Shown here: positions 52,254 through 62,043 of the stretch, piece after piece
How positions within the stretch are numbered: the first letter of the stretch is position 1
Layout of the letters: the number at the start of each line of letters is the position of its first letter
Source: an uncultured Pelagibacteraceae bacterium
Lineage (GTDB): Bacteria > Pseudomonadota > Alphaproteobacteria > Pelagibacterales > Pelagibacteraceae
NCBI GenBank assembly: GCA_902532595.1
Contig: CACAIN010000002.1
Coordinates: 1-64,000, forward strand
Direction: 5' to 3'
DNA length: 64,000 bases
Translations under genes and position numbers: made by a program
Notes under the pieces: model-generated
Seen by the model: only the letters and a program-made list of their open reading frames with translations
The model's database searches: none
Told to the model about the DNA's origin: nothing

Positions 52254-52772
52254 ATGAAAAAATTTATTTTGTTTATTGCGACAATTGTTTTGCTTTCAAA
52301 TGTTAATACTTTTTCTTCAGAGGAAGATAGAAGTTTATCTAGGAATGAAATTTCTTTCTACACTGGAACATTTGATGTGATCGACAAAGAAGGAGATGAT
52401 AAAACAAATTTGTTTGGACTAGAGCATAAAAATCCAAATTTATTTAGAAATACTTTTCTTGGGAAATTTAAACCTGTTACTGGAGCATTTATGACTGGTG
52501 ACAATGCAGTTTATTTATATACAGGCATAGAAGGACAGTATGGTGTTGGGCCTTTAAATATTTTACCAAGTTTTACTCCTGGGTATTATGAAAAAGGTAG
52601 CGGTAAAGATTTAGGAAGCGTTTTAGAATTTAAAAGTGAAATAAAAATAGGTTTAGATATTTTTGAAAATTCAAAACTAGGTTATAGTTATAGCCATATT
52701 TCAAATAATGATTGGGGTGATACAAATCCAGGTACAGACAATCAGCAGATAACATTTTCTAAAAACTTTTAA
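52254..52772 (+). CDS. PagL-like acyloxyacyl hydrolase/lipid A 3-O-deacylase family protein
   Basis: Signal peptide, beta-barrel-like pattern, C-terminal YSHISNNDWGDTNPGTDNQ resembling the PagL His/Ser active site, terminal Phe. Confidence 0.65.
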   Translation: MKKFILFIATIVLLSNVNTFSSEEDRSLSRNEISFYTGTFDVIDKEGDDKTNLFGLEHKNPNLFRNTFLGKFKPVTGAFMTGDNAVYLYTGIEGQYGVGPLNILPSFTPGYYEKGSGKDLGSVLEFKSEIKIGLDIFENSKLGYSYSHISNNDWGDTNPGTDNQQITFSKNF

Positions 52773-52777
52773 TAACA

Positions 52778-53929
52778 ATGAATTTAAATAATTGTTATAA
52801 TTATGAAGATTTTAGAAAATTAGCAAAAAAGAAATTACCTTCCCCAATTTTCCATTATATCGACGGAGGATCAGATGATGAAAGCACTCTGAGAAGAAAC
52901 ACAGAATCTTTCAACGATTGTGATTTAATTCCAAACGTTTTAGCAGGAGTTGATAATATAGATTTATCTACTACAGTATTTGGAAAAAAAATTAATTTTC
53001 CATTATTTCTGGGAGCTACTTCTATGAACCGCCTTTATCATCATGAAGGAGAACGAGCTACTGCGAAAGCTGCAGAAAAAATGGGTACAATGTTTGGTAC
53101 ATCTACTATGGCCACTACCAGTATTGAAGAGATCGGAAATTTAACTAAAGGTCCAAAATTATTTCAACTTTATATTCATAAAGACAGAGGTCTAACAGAC
53201 AACCTAATTGAAAGATGTGAACAAGCAAACTTTGATGCGATGTGTTTAACTGTAGATACAGTAGTAGCTGGTAATAGGGAAAGAGATCATAGAACAGGGT
53301 TTAGCACTCCTCCTAGACTTACATTAAAAAGTTTATTAAGTTTTGCACTTCATCCTGAGTGGAGTTTAAATTATCTATTTCGTGAAAAGTTCGAACTAGC
53401 GAACATTGTGCACATGACAGAAAAAGGAAGCAGCATTGACAGATCAGTTATTGGCTACATTAACGAACAATTCGATCCATCAATGAATTGGAAAGATGCA
53501 GAATACTGTGTGAAGAAATGGAAAAAACCATTTGCACTTAAAGGAGTTATGTCGGTAGAAGACGCTAAGAGAGCCGTGGATATTGGTTGTAGTGCAATAA
53601 TGGTTTCTAATCATGGAGGGAGACAATTGGATGGTTCAAGAGCTCCTTTTGATCAATTAGCTGATATAGTTGATGCAGTAGGGGGCAAAATAGAAGTAAT
53701 TTTAGATGGAGGAGTAAAAAGAGGAACCCACGTATTAAAAGCATTAGCACTTGGAGCAAAAGCTTGCAGCTTCGGAAAAGGATATTTATTTGCTTTAGCA
53801 GCAGGAGGACAGAAAGGCATCGAAGCTATATTGCAAAAAATGCATGACGAAATTAAACGAGATATGATACTAATGGGTTGCAGATCTGTTAAAGATCTCA
53901 ATAAATCAAAAATTATTTATAGAAAATGA
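52778..53929 (+). CDS. FMN-dependent alpha-hydroxy-acid oxidase/L-lactate dehydrogenase family
   Basis: SNHGGRQLDGSRAPFDQLADIVDAV; LDGGVKRGTHVLKALALGA. Confidence 0.95.
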   Translation: MNLNNCYNYEDFRKLAKKKLPSPIFHYIDGGSDDESTLRRNTESFNDCDLIPNVLAGVDNIDLSTTVFGKKINFPLFLGATSMNRLYHHEGERATAKAAEKMGTMFGTSTMATTSIEEIGNLTKGPKLFQLYIHKDRGLTDNLIERCEQANFDAMCLTVDTVVAGNRERDHRTGFSTPPRLTLKSLLSFALHPEWSLNYLFREKFELANIVHMTEKGSSIDRSVIGYINEQFDPSMNWKDAEYCVKKWKKPFALKGVMSVEDAKRAVDIGCSAIMVSNHGGRQLDGSRAPFDQLADIVDAVGGKIEVILDGGVKRGTHVLKALALGAKACSFGKGYLFALAAGGQKGIEAILQKMHDEIKRDMILMGCRSVKDLNKSKIIYRK

Positions 53930-55089
53930 AATTAGCTAAAAACTTAGACAGACTTGGAACTGAATCAGCATTTGCAATATTAGCTGAAGCCAAAAAACTT
54001 GAGGCACAAGGAAAAGAAATGATTCATTTAGGCTTGGGTCAACCAGATTTTAAAACACCTCAACATGTTATGAATGCTGCAAAAAAAGCTATTGATGATG
54101 GGCATCATGGATATGTTCTGGCTAATGGAATTTTAGAATGTAGGCAAGCAGTATCGAGAAAAATTAAAAAACTTTACAATAAAGAAATAAGTCCTGAAAG
54201 AATAATGATAATGCCTGGAGGAAAACCAACAATGTATTACGCGATTTCAATGATAGGTGAACCAGGCTCAGAAATTATCCATCCTACACCAGGCTTTCCA
54301 ATCTATGAGTCAATGATTAATTATAGTGGAGCAAAAGCTGTTCCATATGACTTAACAGAAGATAAAGATTTAAAATTTGATCCAGAAAAGATTTTATCTT
54401 TAATAACAGATAAGACGAGATTATTAGTTCTAATAAATCCTAATAATCCTACAGGGAGCTTTGTAGAAAAACCCGCAATAGATTTTTTAGCTGAAGGGTT
54501 AAAAAAACATCCGCACGTAGCAATATTAAGTGATGAAATATATAGTAGACAGATTTATGACGGAAAAACAATGCCCACATTTTTTAATTATCCAGATCTT
54601 CAAGAAAGATTAATCGTTTTAGATGGTTGGAGCAAAGCATACGCAATGACTGGTTGGAGAATGGGCTGGAGTGTGTGGCCAGAAAAATTAATTCCTCATG
54701 TTACTAAACTAGCAATTAATAGCTTTTCATGTGTTAACGCTCCATCTCAGTTTGCTGGAGTAGCAGCATTGGATGGACCTGATGATCCAATTCATGCAAT
54801 GATGAAAAAATTTGATGAGAGAAGAAAGTTAATCCACAAATTATTAAATGATTTACCAGGAGTTGAGGCGAGCATGCCTGGAGGAGCTTTTTATATATTT
54901 CCTAAAGTTATTGGAACCGGCATGAATGGATCAGAATTTTCAAAAAAATGTATGCATGAAGCAGGGGTAGCAATAGTTCCTGGAACTGCATTTGGAGCAA
55001 CATCCAAGGATTATGTTAGATTTAGTTTTGCTGCATCAAACGAAAATATTGAAAAAGCCCTAGAAAAAATCAAAAAAATGCTAAAGTAA
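53926..55089 (+). CDS. Class I/II PLP-dependent aminotransferase
   Basis: LINPNNPTGSF; LSDEIYSRQIYDG; DGWSKAYAMTGWRMGW. Confidence 0.95.
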   Translation: MKLAKNLDRLGTESAFAILAEAKKLEAQGKEMIHLGLGQPDFKTPQHVMNAAKKAIDDGHHGYVLANGILECRQAVSRKIKKLYNKEISPERIMIMPGGKPTMYYAISMIGEPGSEIIHPTPGFPIYESMINYSGAKAVPYDLTEDKDLKFDPEKILSLITDKTRLLVLINPNNPTGSFVEKPAIDFLAEGLKKHPHVAILSDEIYSRQIYDGKTMPTFFNYPDLQERLIVLDGWSKAYAMTGWRMGWSVWPEKLIPHVTKLAINSFSCVNAPSQFAGVAALDGPDDPIHAMMKKFDERRKLIHKLLNDLPGVEASMPGGAFYIFPKVIGTGMNGSEFSKKCMHEAGVAIVPGTAFGATSKDYVRFSFAASNENIEKALEKIKKMLK

Positions 55090-55143
55090 GTAGGTCATTA
55101 AGGTATTTTGACCATTATCATTTAAATATATAAAGTATCAGAT

Positions 55144-56640
55144 ATGAGCACTTTACAAATGCCAAAAGTAGAAAAATCAATCATCTCAAACAAAAATGAG
55201 ATTGTGTCTGATTTAGAAAAAATAGTTAAGTCAGAAAACATTTTATCTGATAAAGACGAATTGAGGCCTTACGAAACAGATGCTTTAGCAGCTTACACAC
55301 AATCTCCAATGTTAGTAGTTCTTCCTGAAACTGTAAAAGAAGTAAGTGAGGTTCTAAAATATTGTAATGGAAATAAGATAAAAGTTGTCCCTAGAGGAGC
55401 TGGTACAGGATTATCTGGAGGAGCATTACCATTAGAAGATTGTATTTTATTATCTATGGGAAAGTTTAATAAAATTTTAGAATTGGATTATAAAAATAGA
55501 TGTGTTGTTGCTCAGCCATGTGTTACAAATTTAGCTATCACTCACGCTGTTCAAGACAAGGGATTTTATTACGCTCCAGATCCTTCAAGTCAAATTGCAT
55601 GTTCAATTGGGGGAAATGTTGCTGAAAATTCTGGAGGTGTTCACTCTTTAAAATATGGTGCTACAACAAATAATTTATTAGGCATCCAGGTTGTATTAAT
55701 GGACGGTACTATTACAAGATTTGGAGGAAAAGCAATGGACTCCGAAGGTTATGATTTTTTAGGATTAATGACTGGATCCGAGGGTTTGCTTGGCGTAGTC
55801 ACAGAAGTTACAGTAAAAATTTTAAAAACACCTGAAGTAATTAAGGCTGCTCTAATTGGTTTTTCATCAATTGAAGATGCAGGAAATTGTGTTGCACAAA
55901 TAATTGCTAAAGGATGTATCCCTGCAGGCATGGAAATAATGGATAAAGCTTTGCTTAAAGCTACTAACGACTTTTGTAAAGCAGGATATCCAACTCAAGC
56001 AGAAGCTATGATGATAATTGAATTTGATGGAAGTGAATTTGAAGTTGAGTCTCATATAAAAACTGCAGAAAAAATCGCTAAAGAAAATAATTCATCCAGT
56101 ATAAAGATAAGTCAATCTAATGAAGAGAGATTAAAATTTTGGTCTGGAAGAAAAGCTGCCTTTCCAGCATGTGGAGATCTAGCACCTGATTATATGTGTA
56201 TGGATGGGTCAATTCCAAGAGGTAAACTTGCAGAAGTTCTTAAAGAAATAAATAATTTATCTAAAAAATATAAACTTCCTGTTGCTAATGCTTTTCATGC
56301 TGGTGATGGAAATTTACATCCATTAATTATGTTTGATGCGAGTGACAAAGATCAATTAAGAAGATGTGAAGAATTTGGAGCAGATATTTTAAAGTATTGT
56401 GTTAAAGTTGGTGGAGCACTTACTGGCGAGCATGGCGTGGGTATTGAAAAAAGAGAACTGATGTGCGAAGCATTCAATAACACTGATATCCAACAACAAT
56501 TAAAAATCAAAGTAGCTTTAGACCCAAATTCTTTATTAAATCCTGGTAAAGTCTATCCTATTTTAAGAAAATGCGCAGAAGAAGGAAGGGTTCATGTCCA
56601 TGGAGGAAAAACAAAATTCCCTGACATTCCAAGATTTTAG
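55144..56640 (+). CDS. glcD: Glycolate oxidase FAD-linked subunit GlcD
   Basis: VVPRGAGTGLSGGALP; GHVHPLI-like HAGDGNLHPLIMFD; GEHGVGIEKRELM. Confidence 0.95.
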   Translation: MSTLQMPKVEKSIISNKNEIVSDLEKIVKSENILSDKDELRPYETDALAAYTQSPMLVVLPETVKEVSEVLKYCNGNKIKVVPRGAGTGLSGGALPLEDCILLSMGKFNKILELDYKNRCVVAQPCVTNLAITHAVQDKGFYYAPDPSSQIACSIGGNVAENSGGVHSLKYGATTNNLLGIQVVLMDGTITRFGGKAMDSEGYDFLGLMTGSEGLLGVVTEVTVKILKTPEVIKAALIGFSSIEDAGNCVAQIIAKGCIPAGMEIMDKALLKATNDFCKAGYPTQAEAMMIIEFDGSEFEVESHIKTAEKIAKENNSSSIKISQSNEERLKFWSGRKAAFPACGDLAPDYMCMDGSIPRGKLAEVLKEINNLSKKYKLPVANAFHAGDGNLHPLIMFDASDKDQLRRCEEFGADILKYCVKVGGALTGEHGVGIEKRELMCEAFNNTDIQQQLKIKVALDPNSLLNPGKVYPILRKCAEEGRVHVHGGKTKFPDIPRF

Positions 56641-57853
56641 TCAATCTGTACTAAAACCAGAAACTAGAGAAGATATTTCTTATATTATTCAAGAGTGTTA
56701 TAAAAAGAATATTCCAATCGAAATTAATTGTTTAAAATCAAAAGTAAATATTGGAAGAAATTTCCAAACGGAAAAAACATTAAATCTTTCAAATTATAAG
56801 GGCATAATTGAATACAAGCCTGAAGAACTTTATATAAAAGTAAAGTCAGGCACTTCAATAAAAGAGATCAAAGATGAATTGAATAAACATAATCAACAAC
56901 TAGCTTTTGAACCTAATGACTTCGGTCCTTTATTTAAGGGAAATCATGATGAAGGTTCAATAGGTGGGGTTATTTCGTGCAACTTTTCTGGTCCAAGAAG
57001 ATTTAAAGTTGGGAGTGCAAGAGATCATATTCTAGGATTTCAAGGAGTTAATGGAAGAGGTGAGATTATTAAATCTGGAGGGACAGTAGTAAAAAATGTT
57101 ACGGGTTATGATCTTAGTAAAATATTATCTGGTTCTTTTGGCACTTTAACTGTATTAACTGAAATTTCTATTAAAGTTCTTCCCAAGCCAGAGTCCAGCA
57201 AAACTTTGGTAATTAAAAACCCCCATCTAATGAAAGCTTTAGATTATTTAAATATATCTCTTTCATCTTCAAGCGATCCATCCGGAGGTGTATTTTATCC
57301 TGAGTATTTTACTAACCACTTTACTTTTAACGACCTAACATATGAAGGACCTTTAACAGCTGTAAGAATTGAAGGACCTAAAGAGTCAATTGATCACAGA
57401 ATAAAAAATTTGTGTAAAGAATTGAATCTTGATTTAAATGAAAATTTAGTTTTAGAAAACGAACAGTCTAGAATTCTTTGGGAAAGAACGAGAACACTAG
57501 AAGTATTTTCTAAGATAAAAAGTAACTTACTAAGGATAGTTGTTCCTTCAAGCGAGACATTTGATGTTATAAAACAATTGAGACCTTTTGAACCCAAGTA
57601 TTTTATTGACTGGGGAGGCAGTTTGATTTGGCTTCAACTTGACAAAATTAATACCAAAATATTAAATGACATAAGAAAAATAGTGAATAAAGGTAAAGGA
57701 TATTTAACAGTGATAAAAATTGAAGAAGACTTAAAGGCATCAGTAGATATTTTTTCTGTAGATCCTGTGAGATATAAAATATCAGAAAAATTAAAAAAAA
57801 GTTTTGATCCTAAAAGAATTCTCAATCCAGGCAAAATGTATTCAGGAATTTAA
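56594..57853 (+). CDS. glcE: Glycolate oxidase FAD-binding subunit GlcE
   Basis: GSIGGVISCNFSGPRRFKVGSARDHILGFQGVNGRGE; between glcD and glcF. Confidence 0.93.
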   Translation: MSMEEKQNSLTFQDFSQSVLKPETREDISYIIQECYKKNIPIEINCLKSKVNIGRNFQTEKTLNLSNYKGIIEYKPEELYIKVKSGTSIKEIKDELNKHNQQLAFEPNDFGPLFKGNHDEGSIGGVISCNFSGPRRFKVGSARDHILGFQGVNGRGEIIKSGGTVVKNVTGYDLSKILSGSFGTLTVLTEISIKVLPKPESSKTLVIKNPHLMKALDYLNISLSSSSDPSGGVFYPEYFTNHFTFNDLTYEGPLTAVRIEGPKESIDHRIKNLCKELNLDLNENLVLENEQSRILWERTRTLEVFSKIKSNLLRIVVPSSETFDVIKQLRPFEPKYFIDWGGSLIWLQLDKINTKILNDIRKIVNKGKGYLTVIKIEEDLKASVDIFSVDPVRYKISEKLKKSFDPKRILNPGKMYSGI

Positions 57854-59157
57854 TGCAAACAGATTTTAAAAATAAACAACTTCATGACACAGAGATAAAA
57901 TCAAGTGAAAAAATTATAAGAAAATGCGTTCACTGTGGAATGTGCAATGCTACTTGTCCAACATATGGAATTAGCGGTGATGAATTAGAAGGACCTAGAG
58001 GAAGAATTTATTTAATTAAAGATATGTTAGAGAAAAATAAGCCAGCTAATAAAAAAATTGCTAAGCATATCGATAGCTGTCTTTCTTGTTACGCATGTAT
58101 GACAACTTGCCCGTCTGGTGTGAATTATATGCATTTAATAGATCATGGAAGAAACCATGTAGAAGCAACTTATAAAAGACCGTTGTTTGAAAGATTAATT
58201 AGAAATGTTCTCTCTTACACTTTGCCTAGACCTAATATTTTTTTAATACTTACTGTATTAACAAAAGTTATAAAACCTTTTAGTTTTTTATTTCCAAGCT
58301 TCATTAAAAATTCTTTAAATCTAATGCCAAGTAAAATTCAATCAAAAAAAATAAAAAATAAAAGAATTCACCCGTCAGATGGAGAAAAAACTATTGCTAG
58401 AGTCGCACTTTTAACTGGATGTGTTCAAAGAGTAATATCTCCCGAAATTAACGACTCCACAATTAGATTATTAAACAGACATAATGTTGAAGTTGTAGTT
58501 TTACCAGAAATAGATTGTTGTGGTTCACTAAATCATCATTTGGGAAAAAAGAAACTAGCTCACTCATCATTTAAAAAAAATATAAATTTCTGGTATGAGG
58601 AGTATTCAAAAAATGGATTAGACGCAATTATTAGCAACACTTCAGGTTGTGGGACTACTTTAAAGGATTATGGTTTTATTTTTAGAGATGATAAAGAATT
58701 GGTTAAGAAAGCAAAAAAAATTTCTGAATTGACAAAAGATATAGCTGAGTTTTTAGATAACAATCTAAAATTAGATTTTAAAGAAAAAGAAAATGATGAA
58801 AAGAAATATAAAATTGCCTATCATTCAGCTTGTTCAATGCAACATGGTCAAAAAGTTCATGATCAGCCAATGAATATTATAAGAAAAACTGGTAATACTG
58901 TTGTAAATATTCCAGACGGACACCTTTGCTGTGGATCTGCTGGGACATATAATATTTTACATCAAAAAATGGCTAAATCTCTTTTAAGAAATAAAATAGA
59001 TAATATTTTAAAAGTTTCACCAGATTTTATAGCTACAGGAAATATTGGCTGCATTAGCCAGATATCTAGTGGAACAAGTATACCAATTATTCACACAGTA
59101 GAAGTTATTGACTGGTTTACAGGAGGACCAAAACCCTACAAGTTGAAGAATTTATGA
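57853..59157 (+). CDS. glcF: Glycolate oxidase iron-sulfur subunit GlcF
   Basis: CVHCGMCNATCPTY and CLSCYACMTTCPSGV Fe-S motifs; HLCCGSAGTYN. Confidence 0.96.
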   Translation: MQTDFKNKQLHDTEIKSSEKIIRKCVHCGMCNATCPTYGISGDELEGPRGRIYLIKDMLEKNKPANKKIAKHIDSCLSCYACMTTCPSGVNYMHLIDHGRNHVEATYKRPLFERLIRNVLSYTLPRPNIFLILTVLTKVIKPFSFLFPSFIKNSLNLMPSKIQSKKIKNKRIHPSDGEKTIARVALLTGCVQRVISPEINDSTIRLLNRHNVEVVVLPEIDCCGSLNHHLGKKKLAHSSFKKNINFWYEEYSKNGLDAIISNTSGCGTTLKDYGFIFRDDKELVKKAKKISELTKDIAEFLDNNLKLDFKEKENDEKKYKIAYHSACSMQHGQKVHDQPMNIIRKTGNTVVNIPDGHLCCGSAGTYNILHQKMAKSLLRNKIDNILKVSPDFIATGNIGCISQISSGTSIPIIHTVEVIDWFTGGPKPYKLKNL

Positions 59158-60107
59158 AAAAGATCTTAGTTACTAGAAGATTATTACAATCAAACGAGGA
59201 AAGATTAAAAGATCTATATGATGTAAAATTAAATTCAAATGATGAACTTTATTCTCAAAAAAAATTGATAGAATTAAGCCAAGGTTGTGATGGCATATTG
59301 TCAGCATTAACTGATAAATTAGACGCTGATACAATAAATAAATTACCTAAAAGTGTAAAAATTCTTTCTAACTTTGCAGTTGGTTTTGGAAATATAGATA
59401 TAGAAGCTGCTAAAAAAATAAATATTACAGTAACGAATACGCCTGAAGTTTTGACAGATGCAACAGCTGAAATTGGGATCCTTCTAATTTTGGGCGCATG
59501 TAGAAGAGCATCAGAAGGAATTGAAAGCGCTAAGGCATCAAACTGGAAATGGTCCGCAGATTATTTAATAGGCAAACAATTAACTGGAACAAGATTAGGT
59601 ATTTTAGGAATGGGTAGAATTGGAAAAAAGATTGCTAAAATTGCTAGATCTCTTGGCATGATTATTCATTATCACAATCGTTCAAAGTTGAGCTCAGATA
59701 AAGAAGAAGGTGCTACCTACCATAAAGAATTAAAAAGTTTATTGTCTGTTTCAGATGTTTTATCTGTATGTTGTCCAGCGTCAAAAGAAACAATAAATTT
59801 AATTAATAAAGAGACATTAGAATTTTTACCTAAAGGAGCTGTAGTTACAAATGTTGCAAGAGGAGATATTGTAGATGACGAGGCTTTAATTGATGCTTTA
59901 GAAAGACGGAAGGTGTATGCCGTAGGTTTAGATGTATACAAAGGAGAGCCAAATTTAAATCCTGGTTATTTAAAACATAAAAGTGCATTTATTCTTCCAC
60001 ATTTAGGTAGTGCCACTAAAGAAACGCGCACAGCCATGGCGAATCTAGCGATTGATAACCTTGAAGAATTCTTCAAAACAGGAAATTGTAAAAACAAAGT
60101 AAATTAG
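59154..60107 (+). CDS. D-isomer-specific 2-hydroxyacid dehydrogenase (glyoxylate/hydroxypyruvate reductase-like)
   Basis: GTRLGILGMGRIGKKIAKIARSLGM; HLGSATKETRTAMA. Confidence 0.93.
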   Translation: MKKILVTRRLLQSNEERLKDLYDVKLNSNDELYSQKKLIELSQGCDGILSALTDKLDADTINKLPKSVKILSNFAVGFGNIDIEAAKKINITVTNTPEVLTDATAEIGILLILGACRRASEGIESAKASNWKWSADYLIGKQLTGTRLGILGMGRIGKKIAKIARSLGMIIHYHNRSKLSSDKEEGATYHKELKSLLSVSDVLSVCCPASKETINLINKETLEFLPKGAVVTNVARGDIVDDEALIDALERRKVYAVGLDVYKGEPNLNPGYLKHKSAFILPHLGSATKETRTAMANLAIDNLEEFFKTGNCKNKVN

Positions 60108-60221
60108 ATATTTTTTGTACTACTTGAAGTTGTAAGCGTCAAAAGATTCTTGATTTACATAAAGACTCTTAAATTTTTATGTGCTTAAATATTTTTATTA
60201 TTAATAAGTTAAGGGGGACAT

Positions 60222-61373
60222 ATGTCAAAAAAAACAATCAAAGGAGTTAAAACTCCTTCAAGACGTAAGTTCTTTAAAGCAGCTGCAGTTACGGGTGCAG
60301 CAGCGGCAGCTTCAGTTGCAATGCCTAATATTGCATTCGGAGCTCCGAAAACTTTAAAGATGCAAGCAGCTTGGCCTTCAGGAGCAAATATATTCTTCGA
60401 AATGGCAGGCGACTATGCAAAAATGGTTAGCGACATGTCAGGCGGTGAGTTGAAGATTGATCTTCAGCCGGTCGGTTCAGTTGTTAAAACTGGAGAGATT
60501 GGTCAAGCAGTAAGTTCTGGAGTATTAGATATGGGACACTGGGTAACTGCATACTGGTATGGTAAAAATGCTGCCGCTTCATTATTTGGTACTGGTCCAT
60601 CATACGGAATGTCATCTCAAGAAGTTATGGGATGGATGGAGTATGGCGGAGGTAGAAAACTTTATAACGAAACACTTTCAAAAGTTGGTTTCGATTATGT
60701 TGGTTTCTTCCATATGCCAATGCCTGCTCAGCCATTTGGTTGGTTCAAGAAGAACGTAACTAAAGTGTCTGATGTTAAAGGTATGAAGTACAGAACAGTT
60801 GGTTTAGCGACTAACGTATTAACAGCAATGGGAATGGTAGTTAGACAATTACCAGGTGGTGAAATTCAACCTGCAATGAAAACAGGATTGATTGAAGCTG
60901 CTGAGTTTAACAACCCAACTTCAGACTCTCAGTTTGGTATGCAAGATGTTTCTAAGCATTATCACTTAGGAAGCTTCCACCAATCTCAAGAGATGTTTGA
61001 AATTCCAGTAAATAAAAAGACATTTAATGGTTTATCGCCTGCACACCAAGCGATACTAAAAAATGCTGCTTATGCTGCGAATACGGACAACTACTTCAAA
61101 GCGTTAGTTAGATACTCAGCTGATTTATCAAAACTGATGAATCAACATAAAGTTAACGTGTATCAAACATCTGATGAAATCTTGGCTCAACAATTAAAAG
61201 GTTGGGACAAAGTTATTGGTGACTTTGTGAAAAAAGATGCATTCTTTAAAAAGATTGTAGATTCTCAGAAGAAATACGCTAAGAGAGTAATGAAATACTT
61301 ACTAATGAATCAGCCAAACTATAGATTGGCTTATGAAAATGAGTTCGGTTCATTAGCAAAAGTTAAAATTTAA
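60222..61373 (+). CDS. TRAP transporter solute-binding protein (DctP family, Tat-like signal)
   Basis: SRRKFFKAAAVTGAAAAASVAMPNIAFGAP; PGGEIQPAMKTGLIEAAEFNNPTSD. Confidence 0.93.
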   Translation: MSKKTIKGVKTPSRRKFFKAAAVTGAAAAASVAMPNIAFGAPKTLKMQAAWPSGANIFFEMAGDYAKMVSDMSGGELKIDLQPVGSVVKTGEIGQAVSSGVLDMGHWVTAYWYGKNAAASLFGTGPSYGMSSQEVMGWMEYGGGRKLYNETLSKVGFDYVGFFHMPMPAQPFGWFKKNVTKVSDVKGMKYRTVGLATNVLTAMGMVVRQLPGGEIQPAMKTGLIEAAEFNNPTSDSQFGMQDVSKHYHLGSFHQSQEMFEIPVNKKTFNGLSPAHQAILKNAAYAANTDNYFKALVRYSADLSKLMNQHKVNVYQTSDEILAQQLKGWDKVIGDFVKKDAFFKKIVDSQKKYAKRVMKYLLMNQPNYRLAYENEFGSLAKVKI

Positions 61374-61391
61374 TTAACTTTTTATAAATTT

Positions 61392-61422
61392 AAAAAGGGG
61401 GCTAAAACAGCCCCCTTTTTTT
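61392..61422 (+). terminator. Strong intrinsic terminator/attenuator between SBP and TRAP membrane subunits
   Basis: AAAAAGGGGGCT (61392-61403), 5-nt loop, AGCCCCCTTTTT (61409-61420). Confidence 0.9.
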
Positions 61423-61458
61423 ATGGAAAAAAATAAGATTTTAGAATAGTTTATTTTT

Positions 61459-62043
61459 ATGAGAGGATTTATCAGCTTCGCAGATCATTTAAGCACTTCA
61501 GTTGGAAAAGCATTTGCATGGTGTATCGTAATATTAATGGGTGGAACCTGTTACGAAGTGGTTATGGCTTATGCTTTCAATGCCCCAACTTTATGGAATT
61601 TTGATTTTAGTTTACAAATGTATGGAGCAATATTTATGATGGCAGGCGCATATACTCTTTCAACCGAAGCTCATGTAAGAGGAGATGTAATTTACAGACT
61701 ATTTAAACCTAGAACACAAGGCTACATAGATTTAATTTTATATTTTATATTTTTCTTTCCTGGCGTGTTAGCACTAGCGTTTTATGGATATGAATATGCT
61801 GCATTAGCTTGGAAGATTAAAGAAACTAGTTGGAATAGTCCGGCTCAAATTCAGATTTATATGGCAAAAGCATTAATACCTTCAGCTGGAGTACTTTTAA
61901 TCATTCAAGGTATTAGTGAAGTCTTTCGATCAATTATTTGTATTCAAACTGGTCATTGGCCTGCAAGAATGGTTGTAGCTGAAGAAACTGAAAAAATGTT
62001 AATGAGAACTTCACAAGATGAGGATCAAAAAGATGTTATTTAA
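61459..62043 (+). CDS. TRAP transporter small permease (DctQ family)
   Basis: Four TM helices; FDFSLQMYGAIFMMAGAYTLSTEAHVRGDVIY. Confidence 0.93.
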   Translation: MRGFISFADHLSTSVGKAFAWCIVILMGGTCYEVVMAYAFNAPTLWNFDFSLQMYGAIFMMAGAYTLSTEAHVRGDVIYRLFKPRTQGYIDLILYFIFFFPGVLALAFYGYEYAALAWKIKETSWNSPAQIQIYMAKALIPSAGVLLIIQGISEVFRSIICIQTGHWPARMVVAEETEKMLMRTSQDEDQKDVI

